From positions 1 to 25,485 of the forward strand of contig CAYNYJ010000051.1 in the NCBI GenBank assembly GCA_964401355.1: a stretch of 25,485 nt of DNA, read 5' to 3'. Shown piece by piece: positions 7,695-14,603 of this stretch (its first letter is position 1; every line of letters starts with the position of its first letter). This DNA comes from SZUA-152 sp964401355 (GTDB lineage Bacteria; Pseudomonadota; Gammaproteobacteria; SZUA-152). Position numbers and translations under genes: made by a program. Below the pieces are notes generated by a model, which was given only the letters and a program-made list of their open reading frames with translations, had not been told where the DNA came from and did no database searches.

Positions 7695-8620
7695 ATGATG
7701 AGCATCAGAAATTTAATTTATGGCCTTAGCACGACTTTGCTGGTATTGAGCTTCGCCCCCGCGGTGAATGCGCAACTCATTGAGATCCTTTGTACCGAAG
7801 CTGAACCGTGTAACAAGGACATGGGCACTACCGCCGAGGGACCCTATTCCGGGCCAACGCCAACCCCACCGAACCTGCCACGGGTACTGGCGTCTTCCAG
7901 CCCTTTGTCAGAATACAGGAATTGGGCAATGGTGGCAGTGATGGTGTATCAGGTACGCAGAATGGTTACAACACCGACGCTAGAGAACCTGGCATCAACT
8001 TTGACACCAAGACCAGTATCTGGACGCACTCTGTTCTGTTCGGGGATCTGGGTACCGTCATGATCGATGGATTGTCGTACTACCCGTTCCAGCTCGATGC
8101 CAATGAAACCGGCAGCGAAGGCAGCGACGAAAACAAGATCGACTTAACCGACATCCAGATTTACGGCGGCAGTGCCGCCTACATGTCAACTCCGGAAGAT
8201 GCAACCGGGTACACCGGCTCAGCCTACGATTCAACCAACAACGGCTTGCTAGGGCTCGGACCTGTCTGGACTCTGGACAATATGACCAATGGCGATGTTA
8301 CCGTCACTTTGCAGTCGAGTATTTGTGATGCCGGTAGAGGGCAATGTGGGAGTGGCAAAGGCGACCTGGACCTCTTCATCCTGGAAAGTATGTTTTCCGG
8401 AGCGGATACCGACTACTTTGTTTTCTACACCGAGTACGATAATGCCGATTTTGGTGCCAACAGTGGTTTTGAAGAATGGAGATACCTTGCAAAAACCACC
8501 ACGGTACTTGAACCTGCCTCTATCGCATTAATGGGGCTAGGCCTCCTCGTTCTGGGGACTGCATCCTGTCTCCGTAAAGGGGCTCAATTTTTTTTTGATT
8601 CCTATTTCACAAAAAAATAG
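7695..8620 (+). pseudogene. Frameshifted PEP-CTERM sorting-domain protein
   Basis: The gene begins at ATG 7695 (or 7698) after GGGAAGGA. It encodes a signal peptide (cleavage likely after AVNA, about residue 26) and runs in this frame to about 7850. The rest of the protein continues one frame away as NANPTEPATGTGVFQPFVRIQELGNG and on to 8620. One extra G in the GGG at 7851-7853 would join the frames. The mature region is acidic and contains the ending DFGANSGFEEW seen in many PEP-CTERM proteins. The C-terminal sorting signal is LEPASIALMGLGLLVLG, with Leu where the motif's first Pro is expected, and the basic tail is followed by an unusual extension ending FFFDSYFTKK. Intact relatives are exported and cleaved by an exosortase; whether this copy is functional is doubtful. 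A sequencing error is the main alternative. Confidence 0.8.
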
Positions 8621-8649
8621 CGAAAAAAGACGAAGCGTGACACACACGG

Positions 8650-8678
8650 AAAGCGCTCTTTTTTAAGAGCGCTTTTTT
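8650..8678 (+). terminator. Rho-independent terminator after the first PEP-CTERM gene
   Basis: A perfect 11-bp stem AAAGCGCTCTT / AAGAGCGCTTT with a four-T loop is followed by further T. It lies 30 bases after the end of the reading frame. The sequence is related to the terminator at 11721-11756, with the shared string AAGAGCGC in the 3' arm. Confidence 0.9.
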
Positions 8679-8693
8679 GCAGTTTTTGTTCTC

Positions 8694-8731
8694 CATCACA
8701 CAATCACTAGCCACACAGGCGTACACCGCCC
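8694..8731 (-). pseudogene. Relic resembling the 3' end of amrS
   Basis: About 37 bases here match the last codons of amrS (around 11804-11840, same strand) at 28 of 37 positions with one single-base gap, and most differences are transitions. Read in the amrS frame it recalls the C-terminal RRMPVRLSDYAI as RCTPVWxSDCVM. Both copies follow a terminator with AAGAGCGC, so homology is more likely than chance. No further amrS sequence is seen next to it. Confidence 0.5.
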
Positions 8732-8748
8732 CCTCGATATTTAAAAGT

Positions 8749-8765
8749 TGTCGAATAATTTTACG
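8749..8765 (+). promoter_or_regulatory. Distal TGTCGA box of the second PEP-CTERM promoter
   Basis: TGTCGAATAATTTTACG keeps TGTCGA and the TTAC core of the box family but is the most diverged of the four copies. It starts 202 bp before the sigma-54-like element and 124 bp before the proximal box, mirroring the spacing at the first gene (199 and 118). Confidence 0.4.
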
Positions 8766-8872
8766 CGCCTACAAATCAAAGTAAGCTATTGATTTAACTG
8801 CCCGTAATAAAAATTATTCAAACAACACTTATTCATACCAGATGCCAATTGCGCAAATTATCCTCATATTCC

Positions 8873-8889
8873 TGTCGACTTTTCTTACA
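8873..8889 (+). promoter_or_regulatory. Proximal TGTCGA box of the second PEP-CTERM promoter
   Basis: TGTCGACTTTTCTTACA is identical to the box at 7521 except for C instead of T at position 7. It begins 78 bp before the -24 element. Its surroundings are not otherwise similar to the first promoter, so the box itself appears to be conserved. Confidence 0.65.
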
Positions 8890-8950
8890 TACAGATAAGC
8901 TATTCCAAAAACAGAATATTATTTCCTATGGAAACAATGGTTTATAAATA

Positions 8951-8966
8951 TGGCCCAATTTCTGCT
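8951..8966 (+). promoter_or_regulatory. Sigma-54-like promoter of the second PEP-CTERM gene
   Basis: TGGCCC-N5-CTGCT matches TGGCAC-N5-TTGCT at all but two positions, with GG and GC correctly spaced. The start of transcription would be near 8977, about 30 bases before the ATG at 9009. Confidence 0.65.
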
Positions 8967-9008
8967 GTAGAGCGTACGGGAGTGGCAATTTAACAATGGA
9001 GTGTTCTT

Positions 9009-9181
9009 ATGAAAAAAATAGTGTCCGCATTTGCTTTAGTCTCCTTAATGATGAGTGCAAATGTAAGCGAGGAACTACCCCGCCGCCAGTAACAACAGTG
9101 CCTGAACCTGCCTCTATCGCGCTGATGGGCCTCGGTCTTCTCGGCATCGGTGCTGCAGCACGTCGCCGTAACCGCTCCTAA
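9009..9181 (+). pseudogene. Minimal, frameshifted PEP-CTERM gene (signal peptide plus sorting signal)
   Basis: The true start is the ATG at 9009, with GGAG 7 bases upstream. It encodes a signal peptide MKKIVSAFALVSLMMSANVS, but this frame stops at 9090-9092. The sorting signal is in another frame: TTVPEPASIALMGLGLLGIGAAARRRNRS, ending at 9181, which is a textbook PEP motif, hydrophobic segment and basic tail. One missing base between about 9066 and 9088 explains the shift. Even when repaired, only about 10 residues would separate the signal peptide from the sorting signal, so this looks like an internal-deletion remnant or an extremely short cargo protein. The sorting-signal DNA shares a 14-base identity (CCTGCCTCTATCGC) with the first PEP-CTERM gene. 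Confidence 0.75.
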
Positions 9182-9285
9182 ACTTTTCTTAAAAGAAGGC
9201 TAAAGCGGTCGGTTAGTTTCAATATCTGAAAAGGTATTGTTTTATAGTCGCCTGTTAGCATATTTTGCTCGGAAGGATTCAAATC

Positions 9286-11484
9286 ATGTCAATCGTCAAC
9301 CCTGTTCGTCTACTCATTCTTGCCCCTTTATTAATGCTGCTATCCGCTTGCGGTGGCAGTGGTGATAATAGCGGCAACGGTGAACCTGACACAAAAATAG
9401 ACCCAGTCACCGTCACACCTGACTTGGATAGATCACTGATCGCAACCGCCACAATAACGCCTGCTGGTGGCACGATTGAAACGACCAATAGCGACGGACT
9501 GGTTTTATCCCTTAACATTCCAGCGGGTGCAGTCTTACAGGACACAGAAATAACAATTACGCCTGTCACAGACATTCCCAATCTACCGTTTGGCGAAAGT
9601 GTATTGGCGGGTCTGCAATTTGCACCTGATGGTCTTCTTTTCGCAGAACCCGCACTGCTGACAATTGATCTGCCACCCGGCACCACCAGTTCAACAACGC
9701 TTGGCATTGGCTGGGATGGCGCGGGCGAGAATACCCGTCTTGAATTTGTTGAGTTTACTGATACTCAAGCAACAATCGTAATCAGTCATTTCAGTGGAAT
9801 TGCTATTATTGAAACGCTGGGAAATGCATTTGATGCAGTCGTTACCGCGATAGAAGCTTTAGCAGGAAATACAACATTACAAGCAAAATACACTGCGAAA
9901 ATGACAAAAGAAAACGCAATTATCATCGAGAATATTTGTGGAAATATAGACGAAATAATATGCTTTGGTTTGGGAGGAAGCGCGAATACAGAACAAACTC
10001 AGAACTTTGATGCTTTTGAACAAGCACGCCAGGAAATGATCCTGGAAAATTTACCACTATGGCTGGATGAGATTACCGTATTAGCCCCCGATTCAACAAA
10101 AAGCACAGCGGATTATCAAAACGTAACAGAAGAGTTTATTTCTTGGACGCATACAGGCGTAGGATTGTTATGTGGGAATACACTTTGTGACCTGTATCCT
10201 GCGGGGGGTTATGTTGAGCGTGTAAACTTAATACAAATGCACATCGCCAAAGGTATTATAGCGACATTCGAACGCATGCTCACGACTTATGATGACCGCC
10301 AAGTTCTCAATCTCATCATAGACATTGTATTATTAGGTGATCTTATAGAGGGGGCCATACTAACGGAGCTTGGGTTAGCGGCCGATGCGAATCTGGGACA
10401 AGAACTCAGAAACCGATATGCCAGACAATTGTTGATTGAGGTACAAGATTTCCCAGCATCACTCATCCAAGGTGGTGAACCCGTGGGTTTTTCCGTGCGA
10501 CTGATGCACCAAACAGATTCCACAAGCACACCCTTGCCTGGAGTTATCTTTAAGATTGGACCTGATAACGAGGGTTGCGCGTTGTTAAGTTATAACGACA
10601 TGAGCGAGGTGCGTGGATTACTAACAGTAACCACAAACGCTAACGGTGTAGTTGAAGGCTTAGCAGTTGCCGCAGGGGATAGTTGTTCTGAACCCGTTGA
10701 TCAATCAAAAATCAATTTCGAAGTCAGTGATGATATAACTAACGACAGTACTCCCTATCTCGGGAAAAATTTAAGTCGTACCGCATCACATGAAACGATA
10801 AGGCTCAATATAACCGACGCAACATGGTCGGTCGAAGTCGCGTCAGATACTAGCTGTGATGGGAGGGAAGCTAACGGCTGCACTACTTCGTCATCTAGCC
10901 AAGAAATACAATCACTTAGCCCTACCAGTTTTACAAGTGCTGGTGGCTATGCACCTCTGGCAGCTACCCTTACAGCATTTACCGGTGGAAGTAATGGGAC
11001 GGTAAGCAGCTCTGCGACCGTTGATATGCGAATATCGCCTGACCCGACTAACAGCAAAGACCGCCGCTTGGACGTTCATTTAGAAACCCAGATCGTGGCA
11101 GATATAACAATTAGCGGTAACGTGGACGTTGATCCTGAAGCGTCTTCGTATGCTAGCAGTAGGAGTACAATTCGTTTCGATGTGAGTGAGAGCGATGCAA
11201 ACTATTCATTAACTTGGCAAAAGACTGGATTTGCACCTGATGACTTATTTCAAGAATTTGCAGATATATCCTTGATAAACATCACTGGTGGTCAATTTGT
11301 GGCGGTCTTCGACACACGAACCACTGGTAATGAGTTAGATTTGACTGACATGGGAATACTCGTTCCAGGTAATTATGTTTTAGAATACCGTTGTATTATG
11401 CGGCTTTCTCTAATCGACATAAGTGTGAAGAGCGCCACATCTAATTCAGGGAGTTGCACTGCGGATTTTGCCATCATACCGTGA
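9286..11484 (+). CDS. Large predicted lipoprotein with ZU5-like N-terminal region
   Basis: The 732-residue product has a clear lipoprotein signal: hydrophobic residues 9-19 and lipobox LSAC with Cys22, followed by a Gly/Ser/Asn linker. The ATG at 9286 was chosen because GGAAGG lies 9 bases upstream; a TTG seven codons earlier is less likely. Residues of about 50-135 (ITPAGGTIETTNSDGLVLSLNIPAGAVLQ and on to APDGLLFAEPALLTIDLPPGT) resemble ZU5-type beta domains found in surface proteins. The remainder, about 600 residues, I do not recognise. It has several Cys (for example CDGREANGC) that could form disulfides outside the cytoplasm. No PEP-CTERM tail is present. Codon use is visibly more AT-rich than in the amr and efflux genes, which hints at transfer. 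The job is unknown; an outer-membrane surface protein is an inference. Confidence 0.8.
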   Translation: MSIVNPVRLLILAPLLMLLSACGGSGDNSGNGEPDTKIDPVTVTPDLDRSLIATATITPAGGTIETTNSDGLVLSLNIPAGAVLQDTEITITPVTDIPNLPFGESVLAGLQFAPDGLLFAEPALLTIDLPPGTTSSTTLGIGWDGAGENTRLEFVEFTDTQATIVISHFSGIAIIETLGNAFDAVVTAIEALAGNTTLQAKYTAKMTKENAIIIENICGNIDEIICFGLGGSANTEQTQNFDAFEQARQEMILENLPLWLDEITVLAPDSTKSTADYQNVTEEFISWTHTGVGLLCGNTLCDLYPAGGYVERVNLIQMHIAKGIIATFERMLTTYDDRQVLNLIIDIVLLGDLIEGAILTELGLAADANLGQELRNRYARQLLIEVQDFPASLIQGGEPVGFSVRLMHQTDSTSTPLPGVIFKIGPDNEGCALLSYNDMSEVRGLLTVTTNANGVVEGLAVAAGDSCSEPVDQSKINFEVSDDITNDSTPYLGKNLSRTASHETIRLNITDATWSVEVASDTSCDGREANGCTTSSSSQEIQSLSPTSFTSAGGYAPLAATLTAFTGGSNGTVSSSATVDMRISPDPTNSKDRRLDVHLETQIVADITISGNVDVDPEASSYASSRSTIRFDVSESDANYSLTWQKTGFAPDDLFQEFADISLINITGGQFVAVFDTRTTGNELDLTDMGILVPGNYVLEYRCIMRLSLIDISVKSATSNSGSCTADFAIIP

Positions 11485-11720
11485 TCAGAAAACTGTGATC
11501 TTACAATTATAAACGACCTGCGACGATGGAGATGCTAAATTTACATTTAGCAATAGGTTATTAATCCGGCCGTATTATAGGCTGGATTATTCTTGTAACA
11601 AAAGAATGCGGTGCAGGGATGCGCCGCTGGTTTGCGGGCGATTCAAAATGGATCAGAATGATCTATTTTGAAGCCAAGGGAACCTCTGATTTATTCTGGA
11701 CGAAGTAGATTGTGATCTCA
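11485..11720. other. Non-coding stretch after the large lipoprotein gene
   Basis: No gene was found between the lipoprotein stop and the terminator at 11721. It holds a perfect small hairpin (GCTAAAT, loop TTAC, ATTTAGC at 11534-11551) with no T-run, and an imperfect GATCAGAATGATC palindrome near 11651. Their function is unknown. The sequence could be the decayed remains of a former gene end, but nothing recognisable is left. Confidence 0.5.
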
Positions 11721-11756
11721 AGAAAGGCGTTCTTTATCAAGAGCGCCTTTCTTTTT
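11721..11756 (+). terminator. Rho-independent terminator between the lipoprotein gene and amrS
   Basis: The stem AGAAAGGCGTTCTT (11721-11734) pairs with AAGAGCGCCTTTCT (11739-11752) over 14 positions with one G-U pair, loop TATC, and is followed by T residues. A weaker A-rich run on the other strand may let it also serve amrS, which converges from the right. Confidence 0.88.
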
Positions 11757-11788
11757 GCCTTCCATTTTTTCTGTTTACGCCCTTCGTT

Positions 11789-12895
11789 TTACACACCTAT
11801 CGCATAATCACTCAGCCGCACCGGCATGCGCCGCGCTCCCCAGTCCCCCGGTGGGCCGTCAAAGACACCCACACATTGGGTGCCGCACTGTGTGCAGTGA
11901 CCGTCATCGGTCAGATTCCAGTCAGACAAAACATACCAGTCGCGACCAATCAGCGTGCTGCCACATTGATGGCAGTAAGTGCTGTCCCCGGCCTTGTCGT
12001 GCGCATTGCCAATGTAGGCATAACGCACGCCATTTTTAATGGCAATGTCACGGGCGCGGGTGAGCGTTTCGAGCGGCGTGGGTGGCTTGTCCATCATTTT
12101 CCAATCGGGATGAAAAGCGGTGAAGTGCATGGGCACATCGGGCCCCAATTCCGTCACCACCCATTGCGTCATCTCATCGATTTCCTGCGCGGAATCATTT
12201 TCCTCGGGAATGAGTAAGGTGGTGATCTCAAACCAGACCTCGGTTTCGTGTTTGAGATAACGCAAGGTGTCCAGCACCGGTGCCAGGTGCGCGCCGGTAA
12301 TCTTGTGATAAAAACGCTCGGTGAAGGCCTTCAGATCCACATTGGCGGCATCCATGTGACGATAAAACTCCACGCGCGGTTCGGCGCAGATGTAACCCGC
12401 CGTCACCGCCACCGATTTAACGCCCAGCTCACGACAGGCCTGTGCCACGTCCACCGCGTATTCCAGAAAAATCACCGGATCATTGTAGGTAAAGGCCACG
12501 CTGCGACAACCCAACTCCCGGGCCGCTCGCGCCAGGGTTTCCGGCGCGGCGCTGTCGGCCAGCGTGTCCATCTCCCGTGATTTGCTCATGTCCCAGTTTT
12601 GGCAAAACTTGCAGGCCAGATTGCAGCCCGCAGTGCCAAACGACAAAACCGAGCTGCCCGGCAGAAAGTGGTTGAGGGGTTTTTTCTCGATGGGATCAAC
12701 ACAGAAACCACTGGAACGCCCATAGGTGGTCAACACCATCTGTTCACCTTGTCGTGCGCGCACAAAACACAGGCCCTGCTGACCATCACGCAGTTTACAA
12801 AACCGCGGGCACAGGTCGCATTGCAAACGATCATCATCCAGTCGGTGCCAGTAACGGGCTGGCACCACCGAGGCGGTCTTCATATTATTTCTCAT
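11789..12895 (-). CDS. amrS: AmmeMemoRadiSam system radical SAM enzyme
   Basis: This radical SAM protein has the [4Fe-4S] cluster motif CNLACKFC (C91, C95, C98), which ligates the cluster that cleaves S-adenosylmethionine. Before it lies a Cys group (C26, C29, C33, C43, in CDLCPRFCKL), and near the C-terminus are two CxxC pairs (YCHQCG and HCTQCG) typical of this family, probably for zinc or an extra cluster. The length of 368 residues is normal. The start may instead be the ATG four codons later, which has GAGAA about 6 bases upstream. The gene is divergent from amrB-amrA, its partners in the three-gene AmmeMemoRadiSam set. To my knowledge the chemistry of the set is unresolved. Confidence 0.95.
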   Translation of the reverse strand: MRNNMKTASVVPARYWHRLDDDRLQCDLCPRFCKLRDGQQGLCFVRARQGEQMVLTTYGRSSGFCVDPIEKKPLNHFLPGSSVLSFGTAGCNLACKFCQNWDMSKSREMDTLADSAAPETLARAARELGCRSVAFTYNDPVIFLEYAVDVAQACRELGVKSVAVTAGYICAEPRVEFYRHMDAANVDLKAFTERFYHKITGAHLAPVLDTLRYLKHETEVWFEITTLLIPEENDSAQEIDEMTQWVVTELGPDVPMHFTAFHPDWKMMDKPPTPLETLTRARDIAIKNGVRYAYIGNAHDKAGDSTYCHQCGSTLIGRDWYVLSDWNLTDDGHCTQCGTQCVGVFDGPPGDWGARRMPVRLSDYAIGV

Positions 12896-12961
12896 CTTTT
12901 AAACCACTATACTTTATGATTATAGTTAAGCTGAAGGGTTCGTTAGCAGCTTGCTATAATA
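12896..12961. promoter_or_regulatory. Divergent promoter region between amrS and amrB
   Basis: This 66-bp gap must hold both promoters. On the + strand TATAAT at 12955-12960 is a perfect -10 box placed only one base before the first ATG of amrB. On the - strand a TATAAT (about 12919-12924) lies about 25-30 bases upstream of amrS. Neither has a good -35 element. The closeness of the + strand box to the start suggests a leaderless amrB mRNA. Confidence 0.45.
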
Positions 12962-13795
12962 ATGACCATGACTCACACACCGACAACAGACTCACGGGAA
13001 CCCGCCGTGGCGGGGACATTTTATCCCGCCGACCCCTGGCAATTGCAGGATGCGATCCACGGTTATCTCGACGCCGCTACGAAAGCATCATCCACCACAG
13101 CTAACGTTCCCAAGGCCATCATCGCTCCCCACGCGGGTTACATTTATTCTGGCCCGGTGGCGGCCAGCGTCTACGTCCGCCTACAACCGGCACACGGAAA
13201 AATCACCCGGGTGGTATTATTGGGTCCCTCACACCGCGTGCCTTTTATGGGCCTGGCCACCAGCAGCACCGATGTTTTTAATACACCCTTGGGCGACATC
13301 CCCCTCGACCGTGCGGCGCTGAACTCGCTGGATTCCTTGGCGCAAGTCCAGTGCCTCGACGAGGCCCACCGTCAGGAGCACAGCCTGGAGGTACACTTGC
13401 CCTTTTTGCAAGCGATACTTGATGACTTTCAATTGATTCCGCTGGTGGTGGGGGATGCCAGTCCCGCCGAGGTAGCGGAAGTGCTGGCACGACTGTGGGG
13501 CGGGCCGGAGACCCTCATTGTGATCAGTTCCGACCTCAGCCATTTCCACGATTACGCCACCGCCCAGCGCCTGGATCGCCACACCTCGGAGGCTATCGAA
13601 ACCCTGCAAGCCGAGGCCGTACACTCGGAAAATGCCTGTGGCTGTGTACCCGTCTCCGGCCTGCTGTACCTGGCCAGAGAACGTCAACTGCACGCCGAGA
13701 CGCTGGATGTGCGCAACTCCGGCGACACCGCTGGCTCGAAAGATCGGGTCGTCGGCTACGGTGCCTATGCTTTCGATGAACAACCCCGCAATTGA
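12962..13795 (+). CDS. amrB: AmmeMemoRadiSam system protein B (Memo-like)
   Basis: This is a Memo family protein, related to the eukaryotic Mediator of ErbB2-driven cell motility and to non-haem iron extradiol dioxygenases. The N-terminal family signature REPAVAGTFYP is at residues 12-22. Putative metal-site positions are the His in APHAGYIYSGP, the His in GPSHRVPFMG, and the Cys in NACGCVPVSGLLYL, with SSDLSHFHDY also typical. The protein has 277 residues. Starts at 12962 or 12968 are both in frame, and neither has a Shine-Dalgarno sequence. With a TATAAT ending at 12960, a leaderless message starting at about 12967 and initiating at ATG 12968 is plausible. amrA follows after 16 bp. Confidence 0.94.
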   Translation: MTMTHTPTTDSREPAVAGTFYPADPWQLQDAIHGYLDAATKASSTTANVPKAIIAPHAGYIYSGPVAASVYVRLQPAHGKITRVVLLGPSHRVPFMGLATSSTDVFNTPLGDIPLDRAALNSLDSLAQVQCLDEAHRQEHSLEVHLPFLQAILDDFQLIPLVVGDASPAEVAEVLARLWGGPETLIVISSDLSHFHDYATAQRLDRHTSEAIETLQAEAVHSENACGCVPVSGLLYLARERQLHAETLDVRNSGDTAGSKDRVVGYGAYAFDEQPRN

Positions 13796-13811
13796 GAAGT
13801 CGCTGATTAAC

Positions 13812-14390
13812 ATGTCTGCAACCAATACCAACCCCAGCCCTCTCTGCGAGGAAGAACATATCCTGCTGCGAGAGCTGGCCAAAAATGCATTGCAATACGG
13901 CCTTCAGCACGCCGCCGTTCTGCCGCTGGAAACCGCCCGCTACCCCCGTCTGCTGCGCGAACCCGGTGCCAGTTTTGTCACCCTGAAAAAACACGGAAAA
14001 CTGCGGGGTTGCATGGGTTCATTGACGGCGCGCAGGGCGCTGGCCGAAGACGTCGCCCACAATGCCTACGCCGCCGCCTTTTCCGATCCGCGTTTTTCAC
14101 CACTCACAGAAGCAGAATTCGTCAAACTGGATTTCCACCTTTCAGTGCTCACCCCGGCGGTGCCCATGAGCTTCCGCTCCGAGACGGATTTGCTGCGTCA
14201 ATTACAACCGGGCATTGATGGATTGGTATTGGAAGATGGAGCTCATCGCGGGACATTTTTACCCTCGGTGTGGGAATCTCTGCCCGAGGCGCAGCAGTTT
14301 TTGCAGCACCTCAAACAAAAAGCCGGACTGCCCGCGCATTACTGGTCGGACACCCTAAAAATCTCGCGATACAGCACCGACTCTTTCTGA
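13812..14390 (+). CDS. amrA: AmmeMemoRadiSam system protein A (AMMECR1 domain)
   Basis: This 192-residue AMMECR1-domain protein carries the hallmark LRGCMGSL (family form LRGCIGTL), preceded by ASFVTLKKHGK and followed by the hydrophobic AEDVAHNAYAAAFSDPRF segment. The C-terminal region LVLEDGAHRGTFLPSVWESLP is also typical. Its molecular role is not established; the domain is always considered together with Memo and the radical SAM enzyme. The start at ATG 13812 was chosen because it follows the amrB stop by 16 bp and gives a normal N-terminus. An in-frame ATG at 13773 would overlap amrB. The long open frame upstream in this register is only a shadow of amrB. Confidence 0.94.
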   Translation: MSATNTNPSPLCEEEHILLRELAKNALQYGLQHAAVLPLETARYPRLLREPGASFVTLKKHGKLRGCMGSLTARRALAEDVAHNAYAAAFSDPRFSPLTEAEFVKLDFHLSVLTPAVPMSFRSETDLLRQLQPGIDGLVLEDGAHRGTFLPSVWESLPEAQQFLQHLKQKAGLPAHYWSDTLKISRYSTDSF

Positions 14391-14473
14391 GAGATGTGAA
14401 GCGCAGGCTTCGCCCTCATCGGATAAAGCCTGTCGCGAACAAACGATCCCACAGCAAGCTGACGGGGTATTAA

Positions 14474-14565
14474 TGTCACACCGGCGACGGCCGGTGTCCA
14501 GGGGTTTCACCAAAAGTAGGCGCTCTTAGGCGACCTCTGGATTCTGGCCTACGCCAGAATGACGG
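14474..14565. repeat. Single REP-like palindrome related to the folD-cysS array
   Basis: Two imperfect inverted arms, TGTCACACCGGCGACGGCC...TCCAG and CTGGATTCTGGCCTACGCCAG followed by AATGACGG, enclose about 30 bases. The arms correspond base for base in layout to part (a) of the array at 1111-1184, but with diverged sequence that keeps pairing, and without the other two parts. It lies between the convergent amrA and the pentapeptide-repeat gene, again at gene ends. Confidence 0.75.
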
Positions 14566-14603
14566 CATTCGCAGCGAGCTGCGGGGAATTAAACCCATAG
14601 AAA

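Noticed and set aside
8996..9181. 61-residue gene starting at ATG 8996
   Set aside because: The ATG lies before the real ribosome site GGAG, and its first half is a meaningless out-of-frame reading of the signal peptide that starts at 9009.
9182..9285. Third sigma-54 promoter or TGTCGA box before the large lipoprotein gene
   Set aside because: No TGTCGA-type box and no GG-N10-GC match to the consensus was found. A TATAGT at 9243 lacks a -35.
11789..12919. Plus-strand frames opposite amrS
   Set aside because: They are antisense to a gene with clear radical SAM motifs and are rich in His/Arg with no recognisable domain.
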